Source of the DNA: JBKHDT01 sp046541195
GTDB lineage: Bacteria; Pseudomonadota; Gammaproteobacteria; Halothiobacillales; Halothiobacillaceae
Length of the DNA stretch: 64,000 nucleotides
Direction: 5' to 3'
Assembly (NCBI GenBank): GCA_046541195.1
Contig: JBKHDT010000004.1
Span: forward strand, 1-64,000
The position numbers were made by a program, and so were the translations under genes. The notes under the pieces are model-generated. The model worked only from the letters and a program-made list of their open reading frames with translations. It was not told the origin of the DNA and ran no database searches. Below are positions 27,538 to 39,047 of this stretch, one piece after another; positions within the stretch are counted from its first letter, which is position 1, and each line of letters begins with the position of its first letter.

Positions 27538-29481
27538 CTATCGGAAGCGCGCAACGAGCTGCTTGAGCTCCTGAGCACGCTCGGCAAGTCGATCATTGAC
27601 CTGCTGGGTCTGGAGCATGGCCCGGGCGTTTTCCTCGGCCAGCTCGCTGATTCGCGACATGCTGCGACTGACCTCTTCGGCAACACGGCTTTGCTCCTGC
27701 GCCGCGTGAGAGATCTGGACACCCCGCTCCCGGACCCGGTCGACGCTTTCGTCGATGGCCTGCAGTGCCTCGCCTGCCTCGCGCGCCTGCGCCACGCATC
27801 CGTTGGCCGCTTCGGTGCCCTCCTCGATCGCGCCGGTGACATCATTGGCGGCGCCTTGAACCGACTTGATGATCGCCTGGATCTCGCCAGTCGAATCCTG
27901 GGTTCGCTTGGCCAGCTTGCGGACCTCGTCGGCGACCACCGCAAAGCCACGGCCCTGCTCGCCGGCGCGCGCCGCCTCGATGGCGGCGTTGAGCGCCAGC
28001 AGGTTGGTCTGCTCGGCAATCTCGGAAATCGCGTCGATCACCTTGCCGATATCCCGACTGCCGTCATCCAGGCGCTCGATGACCCCAAGCATCCCGTTCA
28101 TGCGCTCGGAAAGCTGCACGATGGATCGAATGGTGTTGTCCACGACCTCGCGTCCCTTTTCGGTCTGCCGGCTGGCATCCTCGGACGCGTCGAGCGTTTC
28201 CTGTGCGTTCTGTGCCACCTCGCCCGAGGACGCTGCCATCTCGGCGCTGGCGGAGGCGACCTGCTCGGTCTCGCCCTGCTGCGCCCGGGCCCGCTCGTCT
28301 GCACGAAACCCATCTGCCCGCAACTGTTCGGCTGAGGCGGCCAGCTCGTGTGCCGTGCCGGAAACGTCCCCGACAATCCGGTTCAGGGTGGACAGGTAAT
28401 CGTTGAAAGCGCCAAACAATTCTCCGAGCTCGTCCCGGTTCGGGGCCACCAACCGAACCGACAGGTCATCACCCATGTGCCGGATGAGCCGCACATTGCG
28501 CTGGATGGGCCGAACGATGCTTCGTTCGGCGGCAAACACGATCGCCGCGCCCATGCCCACGATCAACAGGAAGATCAGCCCCAGAAACATCCAGGCGGCA
28601 TCGGTCGCATCGGAAATGCGCCCGTCGATCACGGCCCGCGGTATTCCCACGACATGCAGCCCCACCTGCTCGCCCGCGTTGTCCAGCACCGGCCAGGCCA
28701 GGGCGAACCAGTCACCGGAAAACTGCATCCCCGACTCGGCCAGGCCGACCAGGTCAAGGCCCTCGGCGAAGCCAACCGCTTCATCGCTGAACCACTTGTC
28801 GTTGGCCACCACGTAATCGCCGATCCGCCGGTTGTTGGCCATGGTGGCGGAATTGCCCACCACCTCCTGATCCAGAAGCAGAATGTATTCCTGGCCGTCG
28901 GATTCGAAGACCCGGCTGACACTGCCGACCCCCTGCAGGACCTCCAGGCTGCCGATATAGCGGTCACCCAGCATGACCGGCGCAAGCGCACGAATCGCAA
29001 ACCCCGCCCGGCCGACCTCGCCATCATCCGTGAAGGGGACCTGTTCATCCATCATCTGACGGATCGTTCCCCTGAAGGTGATGTCGTCTCCGAAACGGTC
29101 GGGCCACCAGCTGCGCAACCAGGAACGGCCGTCGGGGGTATGCACCTGGACGCGCATTCCCCGGTAGTTGGTTTCCTCGACAAAGCGATCCAGCAACTGC
29201 TTCAGCTCCGCCTGCGCCCGCTCGCGGTCATCCATGCTGAGCGCCTCGATCAGCCCATCCTTCGCGGCCAGGGTCAGCGCCATCCCGAGGCCAAAGTCCG
29301 CCTTGGCCTGCAAGCGTTCTTCCAGAATCTGCCCGGTGAGCGCCCTTTGATCCTGGGTCACCTCGGCCGACAGGGACCGCTTGATCGACTGAAGATATAC
29401 CAGCCCGATCGCCAGAAAGAACAGGCCGGCCAGCAAGGACACCAGCACCAATCGGCGCTTGAGCGACAGCGACTTGAACAT
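27538..29481 (-). CDS. Transmembrane methyl-accepting chemotaxis protein
   Basis: A 647-residue chemoreceptor. The first membrane helix is at residues 11-31 (LVLVSLLAGLFFLAIGLVYL). A periplasmic sensor of about 265 residues has the pattern of a double-cache-like fold. The second helix is near 297-318 (FLGLIFLLIVGMGAAIVF), followed by HAMP and the signalling domain. The hairpin tip EQTNLLALNAAIEAARAGEQ (about 489-510) contacts CheA/CheW. No CheR-tethering pentapeptide is seen at the C-terminus (QLVARFR). GGGAG precedes the ATG. No CheA or CheW gene is in the window, so it must signal to a chemosensory array encoded elsewhere. The ligand is unknown. Confidence 0.94.
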   Translation of the reverse strand: MFKSLSLKRRLVLVSLLAGLFFLAIGLVYLQSIKRSLSAEVTQDQRALTGQILEERLQAKADFGLGMALTLAAKDGLIEALSMDDRERAQAELKQLLDRFVEETNYRGMRVQVHTPDGRSWLRSWWPDRFGDDITFRGTIRQMMDEQVPFTDDGEVGRAGFAIRALAPVMLGDRYIGSLEVLQGVGSVSRVFESDGQEYILLLDQEVVGNSATMANNRRIGDYVVANDKWFSDEAVGFAEGLDLVGLAESGMQFSGDWFALAWPVLDNAGEQVGLHVVGIPRAVIDGRISDATDAAWMFLGLIFLLIVGMGAAIVFAAERSIVRPIQRNVRLIRHMGDDLSVRLVAPNRDELGELFGAFNDYLSTLNRIVGDVSGTAHELAASAEQLRADGFRADERARAQQGETEQVASASAEMAASSGEVAQNAQETLDASEDASRQTEKGREVVDNTIRSIVQLSERMNGMLGVIERLDDGSRDIGKVIDAISEIAEQTNLLALNAAIEAARAGEQGRGFAVVADEVRKLAKRTQDSTGEIQAIIKSVQGAANDVTGAIEEGTEAANGCVAQAREAGEALQAIDESVDRVRERGVQISHAAQEQSRVAEEVSRSMSRISELAEENARAMLQTQQVNDRLAERAQELKQLVARFR

Positions 29482-29786
29482 GAACCCACTCCCGTCAGTG
29501 CCCGCGGGTCAACCGCCCGCAGGTCGTTTTTTTAACCAAACACACCGGCGCCCGTGCCCGACCGGATGCAGCCCGAGAGGCCACGAAAAACGCAGGCAAT
29601 ACGGTTCGCACAAGGGATTTTCTGAAGCGGGAGTCACATCCGGCCGGAGAAAAAGCCTTGCTCCCCAGCCCTGGGGCATGTACCCGGAACAGGGAGTCGC
29701 CGGGCCAGATCCATGGCTAGATCACTTTTTCTGATCAAGCGGTACAACCTTACCAAGACCGCGTGATTTCGGCGAGTTCTTCGCGA
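29482..29786. other. chemoreceptor intergenic region
   Basis: This 305-base spacer lies between two minus-strand receptor genes. It has a small hairpin GCGGG/CCCGC (29504-29520) followed by seven T on the plus strand, which is the wrong orientation for either gene. It also has a GATCA/TGATC pair (29720-29736) and a CCCCA/TGGGG hairpin upstream of TTTTT on the minus strand (about 29654-29680), a poor candidate terminator for the upstream multi-PAS gene. No gene is seen. Confidence 0.4.
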
Positions 29787-31535
29787 TCAGTCCCGGATCT
29801 TCTCCAGCGACTTGGCCAGATCGTCGATGCGTACCCGGGTGGCCTCGACCAGACCGGAAATCTGCTCGGCAGACTCCGAGGAACGCGCCGCCAGGTGGCG
29901 AACCTCCTCGGCCACCACCGCGAACCCGCGACCGGCCTCGCCGGCCCGCGCCGCCTCGATGGCCGCATTCAGGGCCAGCAGGTTGGTCTGCCCGGAAATG
30001 CCCGAGATACTGCTGACGATATTGCCGATCTGCTCCGAGACACCAAGCAGTTCCTGCATCGCGGCATTGGTTTCGGCCACCGCGGACTGGCGATCGGAAA
30101 TATCGATCCCGAACAGCACGTGCCGGGTGATGTTGTCGCTGAAGTCCTTGAGCGCACAAAGGCGTGCATCAAAGGCATGCAACTGGCCGGACTCGTCCTG
30201 GAACTCCACCTTGACCTTGAGCTGCTCGGAGCCTTCGATCGACTCGGACTGCCCGGTGTGCACCTGCTTCCAGATCGACTCGCTGGCCCGGCGCGCCGCC
30301 TCGGCGCTACCGGCCTTTTCCTCGAACAGGGCGTTGTGGGTCACCGGCTTGCCTTCCGGAGACCACTCGAGAACCATCAGCGCCTCGTTGAGCAGGTTCA
30401 GGCGATCCATCGAGTCCCGCGCGGACTGCTTGGTTTCGGTAATGTCCGCCTGCACCGAGACGAACCGGTCGATACGCCCGTCGTCGTCAAAGGCGGGGTT
30501 GATCGACATCGCGATCCAGTAAGGCTTGCCGTCCTTGGTGTAGTTGAGGATCTCCTCGTAGAACGCCTCGCCGCGACGCAGCTTTTCGGCAATCCGCTCA
30601 ATGGTCGCCGGATCGGTGTCCCTGCCCTGCAGCACCTTGCCCGGAATCTGCCCACGAACCTCGTCGAGCCGATAGCCGCTCATGCGCTCGAAGCCCCGGT
30701 TGACGTACTCGATCCGACCCTTGCTGTCGGTGATGACCACGGCGTTGGAGGTCTCGTTGGCGACCAGCGAGAGCATGGCGATTTCCTCGCGCCGGGCGAC
30801 CTCCTCGGTCACGTCCTTGATGAACGCGGTGTAATGCACCCGGTCGGACAGATCGACCTTCGCCAGGGTCACCAGCCCCCAGCGCATTTCGCCGTCCTTG
30901 CGGTGGATTGGCAATTCGACCGGCTTGCCGATGATCCGGTCATTGCCGGTGCGGCGATTGCGGTTGACGTACTCGTCGTGCTGGGGTTGATGCTCGGGCG
31001 CGACCAGCATCTTGACGTTCTTGCCCAGCACCTCGTCACGTGAATAGCCCCACAATTCCTCGGCAGCCCCGTTGAAGAAATTGACGTGGTTGTGCTCGTC
31101 GATGGTGACGACCGCGTCTTGCGTCTGCTCCAGGGTCTGCTCGACCATGGAGCGAGCCTGACGCTCCTCGCTGCAGTCACGCGCAAACGCGGTGTAGTAC
31201 ATCTTCCGGCCAACCTCGAAGGCCGAGAACGTCACGCTGATCCAGGTCCAGGAGCCGTCCTTGCGCTTGAGCGGCAGCTCCACGGCCTCCCCGATGATCC
31301 TGTCCTGCCGGGTCTCGCGGTGCCGGTTGATATAGCTGTCATGCCGACCGGAATGTTCGGGCGGCACCAGCATCCTGACATTGCGACCGATGACCTCGTC
31401 TCGCCGGTAGCCCCACAGCTTCTCGGCCGCATCGTTGTAGAAGATCACGTTGTTGTCCGGGTCGATCGTGACCACCGCGATCGAGGACTGGGCCAGCGAC
31501 TGCTGTGCCAGCTTGGCCTGCTTCAAAAACTGCAT
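29787..31535 (-). CDS. Soluble multi-PAS chemoreceptor-like protein (BdlA-like)
   Basis: A 582-residue cytoplasmic protein with no membrane helix: PAS-A (residues 15-125), PAS-B (135-245), PAS-C (255-375), a fourth PAS-like region (385-485) and a short receptor signalling segment with QTNLLALNAAIEAARAGEAG. The signalling hairpin lacks most methylation helices. PAS-A and PAS-B each carry a FixL-like F-helix motif, RHDSYINRHR (H65) and QHDEYVNRNR (H186), each followed by RIIG; in FixL this His binds haem. The plan resembles BdlA, the biofilm-dispersion receptor of Pseudomonas, with extra PAS units. GGGAGGA precedes ATG 31535. Its neighbours are c-di-GMP enzymes, which supports a biofilm or energy-taxis role. 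Confidence 0.88.
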   Translation of the reverse strand: MQFLKQAKLAQQSLAQSSIAVVTIDPDNNVIFYNDAAEKLWGYRRDEVIGRNVRMLVPPEHSGRHDSYINRHRETRQDRIIGEAVELPLKRKDGSWTWISVTFSAFEVGRKMYYTAFARDCSEERQARSMVEQTLEQTQDAVVTIDEHNHVNFFNGAAEELWGYSRDEVLGKNVKMLVAPEHQPQHDEYVNRNRRTGNDRIIGKPVELPIHRKDGEMRWGLVTLAKVDLSDRVHYTAFIKDVTEEVARREEIAMLSLVANETSNAVVITDSKGRIEYVNRGFERMSGYRLDEVRGQIPGKVLQGRDTDPATIERIAEKLRRGEAFYEEILNYTKDGKPYWIAMSINPAFDDDGRIDRFVSVQADITETKQSARDSMDRLNLLNEALMVLEWSPEGKPVTHNALFEEKAGSAEAARRASESIWKQVHTGQSESIEGSEQLKVKVEFQDESGQLHAFDARLCALKDFSDNITRHVLFGIDISDRQSAVAETNAAMQELLGVSEQIGNIVSSISGISGQTNLLALNAAIEAARAGEAGRGFAVVAEEVRHLAARSSESAEQISGLVEATRVRIDDLAKSLEKIRD

Positions 31536-31584
31536 CGGGGGTCCTCCCGGGGATACATAAGTGTTGTCTTAAATTATACATATC

Positions 31585-31613
31585 ATATACAAGACTCTCT
31601 ACACCTTGTATAT
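31585..31613. promoter_or_regulatory. 9-base inverted repeat in the AT-rich upstream region of the multi-PAS gene
   Basis: ATATACAAG (31585-31593) and CTTGTATAT (31605-31613) are perfect inverted arms separated by 11 bases, about 50-80 bases upstream of the ATG at 31535. On the minus strand TATAAT (31578-31573), a perfect -10 sequence, lies just downstream, so the repeat overlaps the -35/spacer region. This is the geometry of a dimeric repressor or activator site. It is the most AT-rich stretch of the window. Confidence 0.5.
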
Positions 31614-31781
31614 CGATCGGCACCCGAAACAAGAAACCACGCAGCAGCAATCGCAGGCAAAATCCGGATCGAGGCCAAGATTCCCGCCCCGGACACGCCC
31701 CGTCGCCTCGATGGCACGCCACTGAAACGGCCGGTCAGCGCGGGCACGCACCGGCTACGCTGAACGAAGCGGCGAATCAGT

Positions 31782-34565
<2,784 letters not shown>

Positions 34566-34700
34566 CCCCACTCTCCCGGGAACGCAGCGCTGGCATCCCG
34601 AATCGTTGTGTCCCGGTGCGGTGCAAAGCGACGCCACCAGGATGGCCAGCCCGCTTGATCGATCCCGAAGCGGCTGCCGCCATCCGGCGCACCGCCGCCT

Positions 34701-37700
34701 TCACTCGGCCCCATCATCAGCCGGCTGCAGTTTCTTGCGCATGGTCGCCAACCGGGAAACCACGCGCCGGTGCGTGCGGCGAAGCTGTTTCTCAATATCC
34801 CGGCATTTTCCTGCCTGGCCTTCGGCGTGGGCCGCCACCAGGTCACTGGCCAGTTGGTGCACCCGTTCGTGCAGCGCGTCAATCTTGCGAAAGCCCTTGT
34901 CCCAGCCGAAGCGCGCCTGGCCGGCGCCATGGTACCAGCGTCCGAAGGAACATTGCTGCGGGTCCAGGTTCGGCAGAAGCGTGTTTTCGCCCGACTCCAG
35001 ATAGCGAAACAGCTGTCCGATCCAGCGTCGATAGCTCTCTTCGGCCACTTTCAGGACCAGCCGGTCAGTCTCGTTCCGCACCCCGCGATGAGCGGTCGCA
35101 GGCTGACCCTGCCCAACCCGGACACCGCCCCATTCGGCGAGCCACTCGACCAGCGATTCGGCAGACATGGGGCGGGCAATGCCAAACCCCTGCACGCGGG
35201 GGCAGCCCATGGCCTGAAGCGTATCTGCATGACGATCGGTTTCCACACCTTCGGCGATAACGCCCCGATTGAAGGCATCGCCCAGCCCGATCACGCCCTC
35301 CACGATGCTCAGGTCCGAGGGATCATCCAGCATGTCCCGGACAAAGCTCTGGTCGATCTTCAGCATGTCCACCGGCAGGGCGCGCAGGTAGCTCAGTGAC
35401 GAATACCCGGTGCCAAAGTCGTCCAGGGAAAAACGCACCCCCATCTTGCGACAGCGGATCAGGGTGGCGGCTGCCGCCTCGACGTTGGCCAGAGCGGCCG
35501 TCTCGAGGATTTCCAGCTCGATCGACTCGGGGGGCACGGCAGGATGGGCCGCAAGCGCCTCGGCCAGGAAGGACTCGAAGCGCTCGTCAAGCAGGTGCCG
35601 GGCACTGACATTGATGCTCAGGTCGATCTCCAGGCCGGCCTCGCGCCATTGCGCCTGCTGCGCCAGCGCCCGGGTAATGACCCATTCGCCCAGGGCCACC
35701 TCAAGATCGGCCGCGCCGATCTCGTCGAGAAACTGCGCGGGAGAGAGCAGCCCCTGCTGCGGATGCTGCCAGCGAACCAGCGCCTCCGCCCCGAAAACCA
35801 CTGCCCGATCCAGATCGACCTTGGGCTGGTAGTACAGCAGGAACTGTGACTGGGCGATGGCCTCGGCCAGCACCTCTCGCCCGAAGCGGCCAGGCGCCGT
35901 CCCGGTCTTGTCGGAGGCAAAGCGGCAGTAGCGGTTCTTGCCCTCGGACTTGGCGCGGTACATCGCAAGATCGGCACGGCGCAGGAGAATATCCGAATCC
36001 TCGCCATCATCCGGATACAGGGCGACCCCCACGCTTCCGGAAACACGCACTTCGTCCACGGTCAGCGAAACCGGGGTTGCGATCAGGTCCAGCAGCCGGC
36101 TGGCAACCGGCTCAATCTCGTCGGCATCGTGCAGGTCCCCGATCAGCAGCACGAACTCGTCGCCGCCCAGCCGGGCAAGCGTGTCGCTGGCACGCAGCAT
36201 TCCCGAGAGGCGGTGACTCATCCGCACCAGCAACTGGTCGCCGATCTCGTGACCGTGGCAGTCGTTGATCGGCTTGAAGCCGTCAAGATCCAGAAAGCAG
36301 ACCGCCAGCCTGCTTCCGTAACGTCGCGCCCGCTCGATCGCCTGCTGGAGCCGATCCTGAAGCAGGCGACGATTGGGCAGGCCCGTCAGCGCATCGTGGT
36401 TGGCGATCCGCGCCAGTTCGTTCTCGTGCTCCTTGAGCTGGCTGATGTCCGAGGACACGCCGATGTGGTGGGTAACCCGGCCGGCCTCGTCACGCATCAC
36501 GGTGATCGACAGCATCTGGGCATACAGGCTGCCGTCCTTGCGCCGGTTCCAGACCTCGCCGCGCCAGAAGTCGTTGGCCTCGACCGATGACCACATGCGG
36601 GCATAGAACGCCCGGTCGTGTCGTCCCGAAGAGAGCACCGCGGGCGACCGGCCGAGCAGTTCCTCGCGCGCGTAGCCGCTCAGGCGCAGCAGGGCCGGGT
36701 TGACCTCGATAATGCGGTTGTCGGCATCGGTGACCATGATCCCGTCGTAGCTGCTGGCCACGACCTGCGCCAGCAGGCGCATCCGCGATTCGTCCTCACG
36801 CCGGGCCAGAGCTACCGAGACCTGGTCTGCAAAGGCCGCAAGCAGATCGTGCTCCTCGTCGAGGAAGGCGCAGTCTCCCGGGCCGCGGTAGGCGACCACC
36901 AGCGATCCGGGCGCCCCTTCGCCCGCCCGGATCGGCTGCTCCAGCCGGTTGCAGATCTCGCCCTCGCGCGCGCCGGCCTCGTATTCCTGTCCCCGCCAGT
37001 ACAGGCAGGCCCAGGTCCGTTCCGGATACTGCCAGGCCGGCGGCAGCAGGCCGACGACCCGGGCCAGAAACTCGGCCAGGGGGGTCTGTGCATCCCGCGC
37101 CTGTTCGGCCAGCCCCAGCAGACAGCGAAGTTCCTTGAGGCGCTCGCCCAGCTCATGGGTCCGCCGGTCAAGCACCTCGGTGGCGCGCACCCGGTCGGTG
37201 ACGTCGCGCACCAGGCAGACATACTCCCAGGCCCCGTCTCCCGGCTGCGGCTTGCGCGAGACGGACAGGTCGAAATGGCGCCAGTCGCCATGGACCGCCA
37301 TCGCGTATTGCCAACCCTGGGCCACCCCCTGCGTGGCCGCCTGACGAAGCGCCTTGTCGATCACCCCGGCAACGTCCGCGGGCAGAATGTCCTGGTAGTG
37401 GCGATCGAGGAAGACGCCCGGCTCGTGCAACAGGGCGTCCGGGTCGGCGGTGTGCACCCGCAGGATGCGCCCCTCGGCGGACACCTCGAACAGCATGTCC
37501 GGAATGGCGTCGAGCGTTGCCTGCAAGCGATTGCGCAGCTCTTCCAGATCCCGCTCCGCCCGCTTGCGGTCGGTAATGTCCAGGGCCGCGGACATGACCC
37601 GCAGCTGACCGTCGACCTGTATGGGACTCAGGTGTACCGACTCCCAGAACACCTCGCCCCGGACATTCGCGCTGGCCCATTCGAACACCTGTGCACCAGC

Positions 37701-39047
37701 CGTGACCGCCTCCTGCATGCGCCGACGGGCCTGAACGGGTCCGTAGGCGTCGCCTCCGTCCCAAATCGGCATGGCATGCAGGTCATCGAGTGAATGCACG
37801 CCATAGCTGGCCAGAGCCCGCGTGTTGGCATCGATCACCTCCGCCGTCCCGGGGTCGAAGATCATCAGGGCCACCGGCGCATCCTCGAACAGGCGGCGAA
37901 ACCGCATTTCGCTTTCACGCGCTGCCAGCTCGGCGGTCTTGAGCTCGGTGATGTCCTGCACGGTGCCGACCAGTCGACCCAGGCGCTCGCCCGGCTCCCG
38001 GACAAACGACGCCACCTCCCGCGCCCAGTGCCACCGACCATCCCGGGCCCGGAAACGGTACTCCACCACCTGCCGACCCGACGAATCGGTCAGGCGGTTT
38101 TCCATCGCGATCACCGCATCGCGATCCTCCGGATGGACGCGCTCGATGAAGTCGGCACTGAGCACCGGCCGCCCCCGGGACAGGCCGAACAGATCGTAGA
38201 CCTCATCAGACCAGATCAGCGAATCACTGTCCTCCAGGCGCTCCCAGTGGCCGAGCCGCGCGTCGGCGCTCGCTGCCCGCAGCCGGCGACGCGCCCGCTC
38301 AAGGGCGACCCGGTTTCGCTCCAGCCGCCGCCTGGTCCGACGCGCCTCGGTCACATCACGGATCGCCAGCAGCGACTGACCCCGGCCGGCCGGCCCCTGC
38401 ATGGGACGCAGGCACAGTTCGGCATCAAAGCGGCTGCCATCGGCCCGCAGGCCGACCCGATCAATCGTCGATCCGACGTCAGGTTCCAGGGTACCGAACA
38501 GCGCGGCCAGCTCGTCAGTCACCGGCTCGCCCTCGGCGCGCTCCTGCGCCCGCAGGGCGGACAGGTCAAACAGGGTGAGGACGGACCGGCCAACCGGCCC
38601 CCCGTCCGCGAAACCGAAGATCGAGCAGGTGCCCCGGCTGACCAGCCGGATGGCACCCTGCCGGTCGAAGACAACAAATCCCGGATCGTCCACGGCATCG
38701 ACCAGGTTACGCAGCAGGTCCCGGTCCCGCTCGGCGGCCCGACGCGCCTGTCGCTGGCTCCACCACAGACCCGCGGCGCCCAGCAGCAGGGCCGTCACGC
38801 CGACCAGCCAGGGCCAGGCGAGATTGTCGACCGAACCGAATGCCGGACCATCCGCAGCCGACACCGCGGAACAGCCCAGAAGACAGGCCGAGGCGAGGCC
38901 GCGCCGCACGCCTGAAACACGATCCAATCGGCCCGGCGAGGATGCCTCCGGTGGATCGCGCCGGCGCCAGTCAAGTCGGGTACCGAACCCGGTCCCGCGG
39001 CATATTCGACCGGCAGACAGGCGCCGGGAACATGCCGGCCCGGTCAT
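34701..39047 (-). CDS. Membrane PAS-GAF-PAS-GGDEF-EAL-CZB c-di-GMP protein
   Basis: A protein of about 1448 residues. The order is an N-terminal leader and membrane helix (about 78-97), four PAS regions (about 113-630), a GAF domain (about 645-780), PAS (785-900), GGDEF (RLGGDEF at about 961, with inhibitory-site RASD), EAL (AEALVRW at about 1088, DDFGTGYSSL) and a C-terminal CZB zinc domain (1320-1440). Both catalytic signatures look intact. CZB keeps C1366, H1393 and H1397 but has Y1339 where the first His ligand is expected. The ATG at 39047 overlaps the upstream gene stop (ATGA). GTG 38909 would instead give a clean signal-like start (RRGLASACLLGCSAVSA), so the start is uncertain. Confidence 0.9.
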   Translation of the reverse strand: MTGPACSRRLSAGRICRGTGFGTRLDWRRRDPPEASSPGRLDRVSGVRRGLASACLLGCSAVSAADGPAFGSVDNLAWPWLVGVTALLLGAAGLWWSQRQARRAAERDRDLLRNLVDAVDDPGFVVFDRQGAIRLVSRGTCSIFGFADGGPVGRSVLTLFDLSALRAQERAEGEPVTDELAALFGTLEPDVGSTIDRVGLRADGSRFDAELCLRPMQGPAGRGQSLLAIRDVTEARRTRRRLERNRVALERARRRLRAASADARLGHWERLEDSDSLIWSDEVYDLFGLSRGRPVLSADFIERVHPEDRDAVIAMENRLTDSSGRQVVEYRFRARDGRWHWAREVASFVREPGERLGRLVGTVQDITELKTAELAARESEMRFRRLFEDAPVALMIFDPGTAEVIDANTRALASYGVHSLDDLHAMPIWDGGDAYGPVQARRRMQEAVTAGAQVFEWASANVRGEVFWESVHLSPIQVDGQLRVMSAALDITDRKRAERDLEELRNRLQATLDAIPDMLFEVSAEGRILRVHTADPDALLHEPGVFLDRHYQDILPADVAGVIDKALRQAATQGVAQGWQYAMAVHGDWRHFDLSVSRKPQPGDGAWEYVCLVRDVTDRVRATEVLDRRTHELGERLKELRCLLGLAEQARDAQTPLAEFLARVVGLLPPAWQYPERTWACLYWRGQEYEAGAREGEICNRLEQPIRAGEGAPGSLVVAYRGPGDCAFLDEEHDLLAAFADQVSVALARREDESRMRLLAQVVASSYDGIMVTDADNRIIEVNPALLRLSGYAREELLGRSPAVLSSGRHDRAFYARMWSSVEANDFWRGEVWNRRKDGSLYAQMLSITVMRDEAGRVTHHIGVSSDISQLKEHENELARIANHDALTGLPNRRLLQDRLQQAIERARRYGSRLAVCFLDLDGFKPINDCHGHEIGDQLLVRMSHRLSGMLRASDTLARLGGDEFVLLIGDLHDADEIEPVASRLLDLIATPVSLTVDEVRVSGSVGVALYPDDGEDSDILLRRADLAMYRAKSEGKNRYCRFASDKTGTAPGRFGREVLAEAIAQSQFLLYYQPKVDLDRAVVFGAEALVRWQHPQQGLLSPAQFLDEIGAADLEVALGEWVITRALAQQAQWREAGLEIDLSINVSARHLLDERFESFLAEALAAHPAVPPESIELEILETAALANVEAAAATLIRCRKMGVRFSLDDFGTGYSSLSYLRALPVDMLKIDQSFVRDMLDDPSDLSIVEGVIGLGDAFNRGVIAEGVETDRHADTLQAMGCPRVQGFGIARPMSAESLVEWLAEWGGVRVGQGQPATAHRGVRNETDRLVLKVAEESYRRWIGQLFRYLESGENTLLPNLDPQQCSFGRWYHGAGQARFGWDKGFRKIDALHERVHQLASDLVAAHAEGQAGKCRDIEKQLRRTHRRVVSRLATMRKKLQPADDGAE

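Noticed and set aside
29504..29533. GC hairpin followed by seven T on the plus strand
   Set aside because: No plus-strand gene ends here and both flanking genes read the other way; the stem is only 5 base pairs and is separated from the T-run.
31610..31640. Sigma28-like GCCGATCG upstream of the multi-PAS receptor
   Set aside because: The matching TAAA box about 15 bases upstream is missing, so a flagellar-type promoter is not supported.
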